Source: Ancylostoma caninum (Eukaryota; Nematoda; Chromadorea; Rhabditida; Ancylostomatidae). From it: DNA of 64,000 nucleotides. The stretch lies in the NCBI GenBank assembly GCA_037903475.1, contig JBAJFG010000615.1, forward strand, positions 954,501 to 1,018,500. Reading direction: 5' to 3'. Below are positions 51,452 to 63,969 of this stretch, piece by piece. How positions within the stretch are numbered: position 1 is the first letter of the stretch; every line of letters starts with the position of its first letter. The notes beneath the pieces are model-generated. The model searched no databases. It saw only the letters and a program-made list of their open reading frames with translations, and was not told the origin of the DNA. A program made the position numbers and the translations under genes.

Positions 51452-52038
51452 ATGATCCTCCTCCAGGAATCGGTGGTAATTCTAAAATATAGAAGAATAG
51501 TGAAGAGTTGCGAGAGTAAGATTATAACTAGAAAGATATGCCAAGTGAGAAAATAGAAATGATCGAGGATATCATTAGCAAACAAAACTAGGCTAGAAGA
51601 GAGTAGCCCAAATATGCGAGAATAACACTGCTTATGCACATATTATTATACGTAGGATTACTACCGTAGGTAGGATCAATGATACGGCTGGAACTAGAAA
51701 AAAAACCATGCCAAACAGTCATATTGTCTTCAAAGAGACAAAGACATCCTACTAACTGCACGGGAGCAAAACAAAGCTCCTAACCAGTGGATAAAGACAG
51801 CATTACGAAAGCTGTTATGACTGGGAAGAAATATCGGCAACTGAAACAATATTTCAGTAGAATTTTATTAAATGTCAACAGAACCCCAAACGAATGCGAA
51901 AGAGTTCCTTGCAGAAGCTTGTGCTGCGACTTGCGCCAACGAGTAAAGCTGACGCGCTGTTGGTGCAGGGGCGGAGTCTATTGTATCGAGGACAGGATCA
52001 GGGCGCAGCACCAGGTGGTCATTGACCACCAGGACTTA
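51452..52038. other. Intergenic stretch, nothing recognised
   Basis: AT-rich sequence between a mariner remnant and a 198-bp MITE. No open frame or repeat could be supported. Confidence 0.5.
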
Positions 52039-52236
52039 CAGGAAGCTCCAAATGTCCGCAGTCAAAAGGGACGTGGCCACGGCGCGGCTTTAGACAGAGA
52101 CACAGGCGCTCGGCATGCTGCCACTGGTTGGCTGCAGAGTCAGAGAAGCCAGAGGCAGCATAGAGAGCGCATGTGTCTGATCAAGGAGCCGCGCCGTGGC
52201 CACGCCCTCTTGACTGCGGACATTTGGAGCTTCCTG
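52039..52236. mobile_element. 198-bp foldback MITE, copy 3
   Basis: TA-flanked (52037-52038 and 52237-52238), ends CAGGAAGCTCCAAATGTCCG, length identical to the other two copies. Internal orientation is reversed relative to them. Confidence 0.88.
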
Positions 52237-52521
52237 TAGTAGCGTCCTGCAGATTCAGGGGCTTAGCACCAGTGTCCGAGGCGTAGCCAATCGCTAACCG
52301 TCTACTGATATTAGAGAGAAGCAGATTCCAGAGAGGCACCTCTGGAGGATCATCAAACTCGTGGCTGAAGACCACCGTTGTTCAACCTACCCTGCACTCC
52401 GTGCGCTTCAGTGATAATCAGGTGTTGCTCAACCTGTAGGAGACGTATCATGTTGGAATTTTGACTGTAGATGCGCACTATACCAACGAGTATCCCCCCA
52501 AAGTGGCTCCGTTCGTTTTTG

Positions 52522-52633
52522 AGAAACCGTCTTCGTTTTTGAGAAAAACCTTCATTAATGGTCAAAAAGTGGTTATTGACCTTTCTTTGAGCATTAATGA
52601 CGGTTTTTTTTTTCAAAAACGAAGACCGTTTCT
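52522..52633. repeat. Imperfect inverted repeat with TTTTTGAGAAA arms
   Basis: Arms beginning agaaaccgtcttcgtttttg and ending caaaaacgaagaccgtttct, with a second inner pair (cattaatg). A hairpin-forming, non-coding sequence. Confidence 0.6.
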
Positions 52634-52967
52634 AGAAGACGAAAGATCTCATATTGGGGGAGAGTTGGTACCACCTAGGCGCATTTCTTGGAGTTGACAG
52701 CGTATCGGAACACTTCCTCAAACAAGAGAAATTTCCTGGGAAATTTCCGGGTTTGAGAGAAAAAACCACGCTCCAATGACAATTTCTTGTATCTGACAGG
52801 ACAGGTCCTATAACAAGTTTCAACGAGTTCTAGCGGCATCAAACAGTTCCGTACTGAGGTCGGTTTTTCGAGGATTTTAGCTTGAATTTGAGATGATTTA
52901 GGCTGTCTTCGCTAAGTGGTACGCATTTCTTGCTGAAACCATCATCGTCTCACTAACGCTTATTTAA

Positions 52968-53713
52968 AGGCAGCACCCACGCAAATTTTCGACCTCGAGA
53001 TTTTGGTACAATTTGGGGAAATCGGGTGCGCTTAACACTGTTACAATGCTAAAAACATTCGAAACCTTCGAAATTTCTGTTTTCTGGAACCGCTTAGCTC
53101 ACCGCTTTCGAGCAGGTTGGGCCGAGTCGCTCCGCTTGATGTGGACCGATCCAAAAAAGTCGATACCGCTGCCTTTCTTGTCAGCTGTTTTGCGGGGAGA
53201 AGAGGATTTTGGCCATTTTTTGCAGCGTTTCCTGACTTTATGGAAGAAAACAAACGTCGAAAAAGATCATCTGAACGACGGAGGTATAGCAATAATACAG
53301 TCGAGTTGTAAAACGATTCCAGAACCATGCAAAAATTCGAAAATAAGGCTTTGGTGGAATCGGCCACATAAGTAATTCAAGAAGAAGGTTCCTTGCAAAA
53401 CAACAAGTAGAAAAATTTGTTGTGCTATAAAGTGCAAAAAAGGAAAGCAAAGGACTAACATGTAGCTTTTTAATACCATGAGAAGAAATGTTTGCCCACC
53501 AAATCAGCTGGCAGCGACGCTCTGCTGCCACCCCAACTCGATCGAACGACCCCACGCTGATCCTGCTGATCCAGAATCTTGGACATTCGACTAATTATTT
53601 TGTAGAAACGGTTGAGTATTCCGCGCTACTTTCTTCGTCGAATTGTTAGGACTATTGCTAAGGTTCGAAAACGATCAAAACCTCAGACATGAAAATTTCC
53701 GTGGGTGCTGCCT
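52968..53713. mobile_element. TTAA-flanked inverted-repeat element, copy 3
   Basis: 746 bp with ends AGGCAGCACCCACGCAAATT and the reverse complement, and TTAA duplications at 52964-52967 and 53714-53717. Open frames of ~100 codons on both strands are not conserved in the other copies. Confidence 0.75.
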
Positions 53714-54225
53714 TTAAGTCACTTTTTTAGTGCTATCTGCTTTTCCTGAAAGAACCCTAGTGTGTAGGTACTTAGTAGCCCATTTCGGAATCCGACTGGA
53801 CTTAGTACTCCCCAACCGACACTGACCACCTAGTAGTGCTGCGCCCTGGAAAGGATTCATCAATGACAAATGTTTCTAAAGTTGAAAAGATGTTCTTATA
53901 CAGTGCAGCTCTCCTTTCGGGCACGGTCGCAATTTTCGGGCACGGTCGCAGTCTTTGTTGGAATGTCACACTACAAACTTGGAGTAAGCTCAACAGAGTA
54001 GGTAGAGCAAGAATAGGAAGGTAAACCATCGAGTTAACGTTCATCTATACATGTGCTTATTGTCATCCATGTGGATAGATTATATCTGCGTTATAATCTC
54101 CTCTGAGCTCATGAGAAAGTACGACAAGTCTCGAAGAATTTTTATTTTTCCACAGGCCCTCATTCCGCTGACTTGGTCCGTGATCTCACGTCATCGGCTT
54201 TTCTTGTAGAGGAATAACCTCTTAA

Positions 54226-55053
54226 AGGCTGTGTCTCAACTCATGATGGCTATCGAGATATCAATGGAATCTGGTCTTACTCAACGTGCTGATTCCAATA
54301 ATGTGCTTGAAATGTGAGAGAACGGTTAAAACCCTTATTTTGAAGGTCAAATTCAGTATTGGAGCGGACGAGTTTCCTTGGCAGGAAGCTAGCAAAAGCG
54401 AAGATGAAAAGTTAAGAGTATCCCCAGACTTCGCCAGCAATCGTGGCAATCGCCACGACAGCCGGCTGTCGTCGCGATCGCCACGACCGCCGGCGATCGC
54501 CACATGGATAAAGTGAATGAGGAGACCCCAGACGTTAGAGCGTTGATAATAAAGTGGGCGTGGCGATCGATAGGCATCGTTTCCACTATTGCTATCATTC
54601 ACATCGCCAGTTCATTTCGGGCACATCTTCGAGAGTACAGGCGATGAGCTCCGTTTGGCAGCGATCCATGGCGATGTAACGTGCAATCGATACGTATCAT
54701 TTCCACGATCCTTACTCTTATATCGCCGGTTCATTTCTATTCATTTTGAACTGGCGAAGTCTGGGGATACTCTAAGGTTGCACATAAAAATGAACCTCTA
54801 AGTCGTTACTATTATCAAATGAACAAACATTGCTGTGTTGCAAAACATGATACACTCTCAGCAAGCTCTTGCTGCGGAATGAAGACTCTCGTCCACCGGC
54901 CGAGAATTTCAGAATTCTCGGCCAAAGAAACCCGTAGCTTTTGGGGTTTTCGAGTTCCCCTGAAACTTAAAGTACACCGTTGTGCTCAGCGGCTTGCATA
55001 TGTTCAACTGATGCGGGAATTTCGAACGCGTTCCCTGAGCTGAGACACTGCCT
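54226..55053. mobile_element. TTAA-flanked element, divergent family member, with nested insertion
   Basis: Ends AGGCTGTGTCTCAACTCA and, inverted, AGGCAGTGTCTCAGCTCA, flanked by TTAA (54222-54225 and 55054-55057). It contains the TA-flanked element 54421-54767. Non-coding. Confidence 0.65.
54421..54767. mobile_element. TA-flanked TCCCCAGACTTCGCC element, copy 2
   Basis: 347 bp, starting TCCCCAGACTTCGCCAGC after TA (54419-54420) and ending with the inverted end before TA (54768-54769). The interior has GCGATCGCCAC words as in the interrupted copy at 15304-16546, confirming where that copy was split. Confidence 0.75.
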
Positions 55054-55630
55054 TTAAGGCGAGAAGTACATGTTGAAAGGGTCCCTCGTATGTACAGAAG
55101 TTTAGAGTTTGGAAGTGTGCTTAATTTTAGTTGCAACGCCCTAGTGCCAATCCCGCGACGCATACGCCGACAGATCTTCAGCCGATGCGTGACGACTGGT
55201 GATGACGTATTTCCAGTAAAAATCGGACTTCATCCTATTTGTTTTCACACTCAACTGACCTTCCATACTGGAAGGATTATTTATATTTCGAATAAAAGCA
55301 AAAGGTACGAATCTCTGGTTTCGTCTGGAAATCACGATAATTTTTTAAAGGTTTGCAGTGGAGTCCACATCAAATGTGTATCGCTGTGCTAGACAAGCAC
55401 TTTTCCACATTCTTCACTTCCAAGGTCAAATTTGATGTGACATCTCCACGCTCTCTTATTAGCTATTTCGTTGTCTCACCTCCCGCTTTTACGCAGTGAA
55501 CACTGTGGATTTTCCGGATCAATTCATTTCCTATTATCATATTCCTTATTATTACGATCGGCGTGTTAAAATTGTGTAATGATCTGTGTTTATGCTTTTG
55601 TGGCATAGACGTTGACTTTTTGAGCAGTGA
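55054..55630. other. Upstream region of ntl-9
   Basis: No further repeat or exon seen. It probably holds the ntl-9 promoter. A possible acceptor (ttgagcag) ends 3 nt before the ATG at 55631. Confidence 0.45.
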
Positions 55631-58404
55631 ATGATACCAATGACTGAGATGATGACCCTTGCGTCACCAGATGCTCGAGCTTCTCCCGCAACACAAGCGC
55701 AGCAGGCTGCGCAACCATCGGCTCCCGGTATGCAAGTGGACAGGTCAGTACAGTAGAGGAGTCATTGAAAATATTTTGTAATTATCTACTCTGAGAAATA
55801 ATTCATTCTGCTTCGTTGTTTACAATTTTATTTATTCTCAAATAATTGTTCATATTGAGTTGTTGTGGTAGTAACACACTTTCAGGGAGGAGATTTTGCA
55901 GTGGATTTTGGATTTGAAGGACTGCAACAAGCGCGAGAATGCGCTTTTAGAGCTAAGCAAGAAAAGGGATAGTGTTCCAGAGTTGCCTATCTGGCTATGG
56001 TACTCATTTGGTACTATGGCTGCTCTTCTACAAGAGGTAGGTATCCCATTGATATAGTTGTCTCATATAAGTTCTGATTTTAAGAATCTTTGGATTACTG
56101 CAGTCATCATCCATCATCGTAATTTCCACCCTTCCTTATAAGGGGAGGGAAGACGGAAAAAGTGGGCCATTAATACGAAGAATTGTTCTATCTGAGGGAA
56201 ACTGACCCGAGTAGCCAGGGCTAGCATTCATGAACGAATAACCAAGTGAGACCAGCCTGACATAACAAAATTTATAGCATAACTGTTCACGCCAACCGTT
56301 ACAGGCTTGCGTATTAACATTTCATGAATCCCAAACCAGAATTTGAAAGACTAGAGATAAGAAATGAATAATAATAGTAATAAAGAAATGAACAATAATG
56401 GTGATAATCAATCTAATTGAAACCAAATATCCGAAAATAGTAATAAGGGCAGGTGAAACCTATGAAACCACTGATACGATGAGCCAAACCGCTAATAAGT
56501 ATTTATTTATTTATTTATCAAATGCACTCAAGGTGTTCCGTACAAAGGCAGCATACCGTAACAAAAAACTTGAACAAAACAAAAACAAAACATTATCCAC
56601 TAACGCCACCAACGCAAACAGAAATAGGCGTAGATTAGGATCTAAGCGCCTCCAAGTATAATCTCACTAGCTCCCACCAAATACTCAAAATTGAACGTTG
56701 CACCTGGATAGAGCTCCGCATCATCCTGCAAAGGTATCACTATGCTAAGAAAGAACATACCCAGCGGCGATCATTTTACCGGTCCAAAATAACCATGTTG
56801 TGATAAGTCGATATCACCCTCGAGCAATGAGGGGGTGGGAGAGCACCTGGACGAATGGTCTTAATTCCATGCATATCCTGGCGGGTCGAGGACCCCTTTC
56901 ATTCTAAGTAGTTCCTCATTGAAGACTCATAGAAAATTGTGTGGAATTTGTGTTAGCTGTTGAAACAGCGATATTTGTAAGCTGGTAATCTTTTATTGGG
57001 AGTTAACGACGTTCAGCTATCTTGTCTTATGTATTTTCTTCTGCTGGATCCAGTTATCTTGTTTAGGTAATTGCTATATACCCAGCAATCATGCCAGCTA
57101 ACTTGACTGCAGCACAGTCGAATCGCGTTTGTAATGCTCTGGCTCTAATGCAATGCGTTGCCAGCCATAAGGATACGAGAGGGCCATTTTTGCAAGGTTA
57201 TTATATGAAGCCGCTTACCAAGCTTGCACAAGCAGGTAGTTGAAGATAGTTTGAAAGTGTCCATGCATTTTTTCAGCTCACATCCCTCTCTATCTCTACC
57301 CATTCCTGCATACGACAAAAACCTCTCGATCATTCGAGTATCTCCGCTTGACGTCACTTGGTGTAATTGGTGCCTTAGTGAAGACTGATGAAAAAGAGGT
57401 TTGCCTAGACCATGTGCTTTTGTAATGAAAAGATCTTTAAAAAATTACTTTCTAGGTCATTTCTTTTCTTCTCTCCACGGAAATAATCCCATTGTGCCTG
57501 CGAATTATGGAGCAAGGAACAGAGTTGTCGAAAACTGTTGCTACATTCATCCTACAAAAGATTCTACTTGACGATACTGGTTTATCATACATTTGCCAGA
57601 CATACGAACGTTTTAGTCATGTAGCTATGATCCTTGTGAGTTCCGTTTTCTATTTCGCATTTGGGCGATGAAAAGCATTATTGATTTTTAGGGGAAAATG
57701 GTAATGAAGCTGTCTCGAGACCCATCATCTCGATTGCTGAAACACGTCATTCGTTGTTATAGTCGTCTTAGTGATAATCCGCGGTGAGAAGTCGTTCACG
57801 AATTTTTATTTTGTGCTGACATTTCCAGCTCTGTTTAGATATAATTTATGATATTTTCTCAACATAACTCATTTTTCTTGCAGCGCTCAGCAAGCGTTGC
57901 GTCAGTGCTTGCCTGACCAGTTAAAAGACGAGACGTTCAAAGCCATCCTCGACGAAGACAAATCCAGTCGTCATTGGCTCAGATCTCTCATGAACAATCT
58001 CGGTTTGTTATTTCGTAGTTCTTTTTTCTTCAGCTACATGGATGTAACCCTTTCTAATTCAATTTTTGAATCATCGCAGGAAAAATTATCCAAATTCAAG
58101 ATAAAAGAAGAGCAGCTTAAATTACGTTCTTCATCCTGTTTGCGATTATTTCTGCATTTCATTCAGTATGAAGTCTGAGTCTCAAATCATCCTAATTTCA
58201 ATCAAATGGAATAATCTTCCGGAGAATATTCTCGAATCCCACCACCAAAGCCTATTCACTCTTCAGACTTATGAGCAGTTTGAATGCGTAAAGCTTCGCG
58301 GCTGGAAGGGTTTTCTTTGAAAAAAAACTTTATTAATAATCAGTATTATCTAAGTGCTAGTTTTTATTTCAGATATTCATTGCCCTGCTGCAGAAGCCGA
58401 GTGA
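55631..58404 (+). CDS. ntl-9: CCR4-NOT subunit 9 (CNOT9/RQCD1/Caf40)
   Basis: CNOT9 is an armadillo-repeat subunit of the CCR4-NOT deadenylase that docks silencing factors and RNA-binding proteins. Exons: 55631-55743, 55886-56036, 57067-57196, 57277-57398, 57456-57635, 57692-57783, 57884-58002, 58373-58404; all in phase, 312 aa. Hallmarks run the full length: [98 protein letters not shown] and [20 protein letters not shown]. The ~38-residue N-terminus is Ala/Pro/Gln-rich and variable. The short last exon ([10 protein letters not shown]) is inferred from phase and acceptor only. The start Met at 55631 directly follows an in-frame TGA. Intron 2 (1 kb) contains a decayed MITE. Confidence 0.95.
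56218..56337. mobile_element. GGGCTGGGATTCATGAAACG foldback MITE, copy 3 (decayed)
   Basis: Ends gggctagcattcatgaacg and cgtattaacatttcatgaatcc-type inverted sequence. Shorter and more diverged than the copies at 23189 and 36913. It lies in intron 2 of ntl-9. Confidence 0.55.
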
Positions 58405-59723
58405 TCGTAGCATTTCAAAGGGGCGTTTTACCAATTCGATGTCTCTTTTCACTGTGAGTTTTTTTTTTGTTGATTACTGCGTTATGGGCTTTTCACAATA
58501 TATGTGACAGCAGGGGAGCCTGTGTTCATAAAACATTTGCTTTCTAAAATCGATTGGTGGTGTCACTATGTTGCGCTAAAGCTCTCTCCTTGCCACATTT
58601 CATCACAAGATGAATTGTTCAGGGCGCACCTTACCGTAACCCATTTTGGCGTAGCGCAAAGTGTTAGGTGTCGTCACACTCACAACGCTACATATGACGA
58701 TCAAAGTCAAGAAAATGAGAGCTTACGGATATCTAGTGATGCTACCTGCAGCGAGGACTGTACTAAAGGCCTCCTCCATGTGTTTCTCCTAGTTTTTGAG
58801 TCCTCTGGTGGTTTTTTTTTTTCACAAGAGAAGGAACAAACTTGACGCCATTGATAAAACATATTGCTGGATCCACAATGGATAATGTTTCTGAATGCTC
58901 TACTGATGTTTCGACCTACTATACACCTTCATTTGTTTTCTGAGGAAGAATATGTGTATATGTGTTTGTGGAATCTTTCTGTCATATCAAACTTGACGAG
59001 CTTGCCATACAGCATCGTTATAATATGCCTACTAGTATCCTACTTGCGCAGTTTATTAGTGTAAATTCAACGTAGGGTTGTTTCAGGTACCGCGCAAAAT
59101 TTCTCGCTGTGGCTTCTTAGCTCTCGTCACAAGGAAGTTTTACTATGTATTTTTTTTGTATTGTTCACATTAGCCTGTTCTATATTCAATTGTTGCGTAG
59201 TGCGCTAACATTTGTTACTGCTGTTGTACATTTCTAACGACATTATTTTCCATATTCTCTTGTTCTTGTTTCGAACCGCAATTCATATTATCTTGAAATC
59301 CTGGTTTGAGTTGCATAGTCTTACCATTTTCTTCTGGCGATTTTTTTTTCTTTGGAGAAGTGACGGAATGTGGGCAGGAAAATCCAGTTGACGGGGCTAT
59401 CAGCATGTCTTACACTGCATGCAAGATGGCAATCTTATTATTATCTACCCATTTCATTGATATCACCGTTCTCATTTACGTCCAATCCTCCTTTCTGCTG
59501 TTCTAACCTATCTTAGCATGCAGGGTAAGCGTATGTGTGCGGATATCGACTAATGGAGTTTTCTGTAGGTAGTGCGCTATGCCATTTTTCGTTTTAAAAA
59601 GAGCAAATTTTTATTAAGCGACTGGTTCTTGTTCGTGCACGATGAACATGTATCAAATGCCGTTTTTTTCTCTTTTTTTTCGAAAAGGAAGAAAACGTTT
59701 CAGATTGAGAGCAGGGCACGATA
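58405..59723. other. Intergenic stretch, nothing recognised
   Basis: T-rich sequence downstream of ntl-9. Short open frames (up to 113 codons, 58504-58845) have no recognisable domain or splice-supported continuation. Confidence 0.45.
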
Positions 59724-59940
59724 AAGGCAATTTATACTAGGATGCGATTTAGATGCGATTAAACTCACGCATCATTCACGAAAGACTTTCGATGAAGACC
59801 GGTTAACGCGTCATGCACATCCTCAATGAGAAGAATGTGCGGCCGCCGCGAGGATAAACGCGTGCGTCTGAGCTGCGTTAGTGATGCGACTCGCCTTTTT
59901 CTTCGTAATATAGACGCACGCATCTAGTATAAATTGCTCT
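59724..59940. mobile_element. GGGCAATTTATACTA inverted-repeat element, copy 2
   Basis: Ends AAGGCAATTTATACTAGGAT and, inverted, AGAGCAATTTATACTAGATG. Shorter interior than the 27941-28308 copy. Non-coding. Confidence 0.65.
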
Positions 59941-60392
59941 ATAAACGCGTTTTTTCTCACTGTATGCTCTAGTTTTGTCTAACATGTTATGACATGAATT
60001 TGGCGCAGGATGGATTGTTTTAGCGAGTTAACAACATGTAAATCTTGTTAGGCATGCATTTTACAGGCGACAAAACCGGTTTTGAATTTATTTTCTGTGG
60101 TAATCTGAGGCTGCTGTACTTCTCAACTACTAAATTTGAATTATCGTTTTTTAGATGCGACACGAGTAATATTTTTTCTCACAAAGTGCAAGGTATGATG
60201 CAACGGCGTGGAGTTTTTTTTTCTACTTCCAATTCCTCCGCATATTCCTTTGGCTTTTGTTTGCAGCCCTATAAGGATCCTCAAAATTAAGCTAAAACTT
60301 GAGGCTTTTTCATCGTCGGCTAATCAGTTATCTTTTCTCGATGTGCAGAGATGTAAACACTTCAGATTTCCACAAATGATGAGTTGTATATA

Positions 60393-60600
60393 CAGGGAAC
60401 TCCAAAGGTACGCGGACAGGGGCGGGACCGCGGTGCGCCTCTGCTGGGCAGAGACACGAGCGCTCTGCATGTGGCTCTGGTTTCTCTGCTCTCTGCCGCA
60501 GAAGCAGAGAAACCAGAGCCACATGCAAAGCGCTCGTGTCTCTGCCCAGCAGAGGCGCACCGCGGTCCCGCCCCTGTCCGCGTACGTTTGGAGTTCCCTG
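60393..60600. mobile_element. 208-bp palindromic MITE
   Basis: TA-flanked (60391-60392 and 60601-60602), starting CAGGGAACTCCAAAGGTACG. The two halves are almost perfectly complementary with a very short loop around 60490-60500. It is related in its ends to the 198-bp family (CAGGAAGCTCCAAA) but has a different, GC-richer body. It lies about 150 bp upstream of the JMJD8-like gene's acceptor. Confidence 0.9.
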
Positions 60601-60769
60601 TAGTTCTTACTTGAGGAGTTGTCTTACGAATATTATTGTTATTGATTGTGTTTTCATTAAACCATGATTTATTATTTGTACTGCTCCTGTATCGGTTCCG
60701 CTCCGCATTTACTTTACATGATCTGCACATGACCTTTTTACTCCCGCAGCTTTCGAGGGATTGCACTAC

Positions 60770-63493
60770 ATGTTATTGCTGTACTGTGTTTGTGTGCTTC
60801 TCTGTAATGAAGCAGTAACTACCAGTAGTGACGGATGGCATACGGAGGAGAAGGACATTGTTGGCAAGGACGGTCCATGCAACCTTGAGAGACATGACGC
60901 TAGAGACTTGACAGAGAAGGAGTTCCTGAAGAGGTATTTTTTTGGGACATTCTTGAAGTAAACTAACTAATTTCCAGCATGTGCCTCTTTAAGTCTGTTG
61001 TGTTTAACTGTAGCTGGCGCTTGTTTTTTCTGTCTTTTTGTTTTCTCTTTTGACAGTGTTACACTTGCTCTGTCCCAAAATCTCAAAATCAAAAATTTCT
61101 CTTAAAAAATTTCGTCTAGGGTGGTTATTTGACATGCTGATCGCGAATATAACACTCATTTTGTACCGTAACCCACTTCGTGGTTTTGCGAGATGCAATA
61201 CTTATAGTCCTTCTGCGCGCTCGGTAGAAAATTTTGGAACGCGCCGAGCCTGCGGCGCGTGCGCGGCGCGGCCCGCTGGTAACAGCGGTCCGGCGCGTTC
61301 GATCAGCTGTACCCTACCGCAGCCCTATCCAAATGGTGTTGTTTCACAAATGATATTATATATTATATTATATTATATTATATTATATTATATTATATTA
61401 TATTATATTATATTATATTATATTATATTATATTATGTTATATTATATTATATTATATTATATTATATTATGTTATATTATATTATATTATATTATATTG
61501 TATAATATTCGTGATCACTATTTCAAATAACCCCCTAGACGAAAATTTGGGTGATTCTGTGAGATACTGTACTTGCCCAAACCCTATCGTAACTCTACCC
61601 AAATGAAGTCAGGTTACGAAATAAGTGTGATGTTCGTGATCAACGATGGTCTTGAGATTTTGGGGCAGAACAGGTGGAATAGTGCCTGTCTTTTTTTTCC
61701 TGTGTCAACATTCTCAAGATTGAAAATTTACCAGCTGTCCTGTCACCATGGAATCTAATTTCAAAAACAAGACGTCAATTATTTCATTATAACTCAGGTT
61801 TTTTCATCGTTAACTCTCATTGTCGTTTTTCTTTAGATTCGATCTTGCTGTCGCAGTAACACTTTAGATTCGCTTATGGAGAGCCAGTGGTTATCTACAA
61901 CATTGATAATGAAGAGTTCCGCAAACTCACCGCGCGCAAAAAGATGGTGGAGGACTGGGAAAGTACTCCTGTGACGTTAAATTCTGCAAATACCTATAGC
62001 TATACCAGGGTGAGTATGTATCTCCACAGCATACAGTTTATGTTACGACTTATTTTTCCAGTGTTTCTAGGTCCCTTCTACTTTTGGGGAGTACCTTGAG
62101 CGTTACCTCAAACCGCAGAGTCTTGCAACACTCGGTAATGAGACTCTGTACTTGTTCGGAGACATCGACCAAAAGATTTGGAAACCCTTACTGGAAAAGT
62201 ACCATATTCCAAAATGGTCACTTCCTGGGCATAGTCCTGCGCTCAGCTTTGGAATTGCAGGAGCAGGTATGTGGTTTAAGTGCAGCATGTTTATTTTATC
62301 GTGGCTGCTTAATAATGGTATGCAGTATTCAGGAACAGGTGTGCCTTTCCATTTCCATGGACCTGTTTTTGCTGAGGTAATTTATGGGTCGAAGAGGTGG
62401 TTCCTTTATCCGTACGAAGATCGTCCAGATTTTGAGCCAGATCACACAACTTTGGAATGGTGAGCTTCGCTTGAATGCTTGTAAAATCATTTTTATCCAC
62501 GTAGATATATAGCTGGCTCCACCCCTAGAGCCACCACTCACAGATTATCAGAAGAACACCGGTCCCCCGATGGCATCGTGACTTTCCTTCTCTTTCCACT
62601 GACTGTACCGCCAGAAAATAGGGGCTGATGATCTCAGGCATGATGTCCATGACACGTGCGTGGTACACTGTGATTGTCTGAAGAAGGGCTTTATAAGTTT
62701 AATATCTTTCTAACATCGAACGAGGTACTGCTCTTCTTAAGTAATTTAACATCATTTTCATCACTATCCCACGTTTATGTTCTTGGCCACTAAAATAACG
62801 AGTTCAGTGAGTGTCGTCTATCTATTTTTAGTCATTTATTTGTAATGTATGACAGAGAATGGCGCTTCATAGACAAAGAGGTCAGAGTGAAAACGATGGA
62901 ATGAAGCAATTAATCATGGCAAATTATTAATGATCTAAGAAATTAGTGCGTAACTGTCTACTAGCGTCAAATGACGTGATTAAAGTTTCTGAGAATACGA
63001 AACATTTAGCTTTTCACACACTAGAATATGCGAGTTTCACCGAACTCTTTAAAACTATTGATCACTCAGCTCGGAATTATTCTTGTTTCCAAATGTTCTC
63101 GCAATAACAAGTTTTTTTTCTGAATTAAAATACATAGTTGGAGTGAAAAAAACGGACGGCACACATTGTCCTTTTCATGTTTCTCCATACGCAGTTTCCG
63201 CATTGCGCTCAAACAATGAATTCACAGCTAGTCATGCTATTGAATGTATGGAATTGAATTGATGAGTAAGCCTCGTTGCGACTGGAAATGAGATCTAATA
63301 AGTCTACTCAACTACTCACTCTAACACTTTATCTTGCAGGTTCCTGAAGGATTATCCATTGCTGCCTCGAGACAAACGCCCACTCGAGTGTGTCGTGAAG
63401 CCTGGAGAAGCCATATATTTGCCCGATAAATGGTGGCACGCTACACTAAATACAGAAACAAGTGTTTTTATTAGCACTTTTCTTAGTCCATGA
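60770..63493 (+). CDS. JmjC-domain protein, JMJD8 type
   Basis: Exons: 60770-60933, 61868-62009, 62071-62266, 62333-62459, 63340-63493; in phase, 260 aa, close to vertebrate JMJD8 (about 264). The N-terminus MLLLYCVCVLLCNEA is a signal peptide, which agrees with the endoplasmic-reticulum location of JMJD8. The family signature is clear: FAYGEPVVIYN, LNSANTYSYTR, LSFGIAGAGTGVPFHFHGP, EVIYGSKRWFLYP, CVVKPGEAIYLPDKWWHATL and SVFISTFLSP. The cupin metal site reads HFH where classic JmjC enzymes have HxD/E. As I recall vertebrate JMJD8 also has HxH there, and its catalytic activity is uncertain. An acceptor (cccgcag) lies 20 nt upstream of the ATG. Intron 1 contains an inverted-repeat element and a pentanucleotide array. 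It is probably the first gene of an operon with the gene starting at 63970. Confidence 0.93.
61055..61700. mobile_element. Probable inverted-repeat element around a TATTA array
   Basis: The outer sequences are inverted copies: tctgtcccaaaatctcaaaa near 61070 and its counterpart near 61660, and cgtctagggtggttatttga near 61114 with its counterpart near 61525-61545. Between them lies the pentanucleotide array. The ends were not resolved. Confidence 0.5.
61354..61500. repeat. (TATTA)n array
   Basis: About 29 tandem TATTA units with two or three TGTTA variants. The Ile/Leu/Tyr-repeat open frame over it is a translation of the array and is not a protein. Confidence 0.95.
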
Positions 63494-63969
63494 GCACTTC
63501 ATTGTGACAGATGGTGCTCAATCTTAGTTTGTGCAACAGCAGAATTTTAGAGAGATCTTCCTTGTTAAAATACACCGGCTGTTTTGTTATGGTGTGTTTC
63601 ATAGTTATTGTGGGTCGTTTTTTATCGTTAACTGCTCCTGCTTTCAAGGAACAGTCTAATATCTCGGGTTAAACCCTCTCCGTGTTAAACGTTACTGTAA
63701 TTTGTTATCTATGTACCAATTTGTTTCTTAAAGTTTTGTTCGGGAGGCATCCCTGCGTCACTGTTTCTCTTCATGTTTTTTTTCTTTCATGTTGTGCTAT
63801 TTCAAAGGTTAGAGTCATTTTCTCGGTGTGGGTCTCTCTCAGTGAAATAAATGTCTTGTATACTAGTGTTCCGGATCTTGTTCCATCACAATTACTACGT
63901 TGCTGCGCGAATATCTCTGACTATATATTGTCGTAGCTGAAATTAAGGTGTGAGCATGGTTTCCAGGAT
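63494..63969 (+). promoter_or_regulatory. Candidate operon spacer with polyA signal and trans-splice acceptor
   Basis: Downstream of the JMJD8-like stop, AATAAA lies at 63846-63851. An acceptor tttccag ends at 63966, three nt before the next ATG. The 115-nt distance from polyA signal to acceptor is the spacing usual between genes of nematode operons, where the downstream mRNA receives an SL2-type leader. Confidence 0.6.

Noticed and set aside
60324..60766. Overlapping open frames on both strands
   Set aside because: They arise from the 208-bp palindrome, which reads alike on both strands.
61038..61505. 155-codon open frame with Ile/Leu/Tyr repeats
   Set aside because: Half of it is a translation of the TATTA array; the rest is intron of the JMJD8-like gene.
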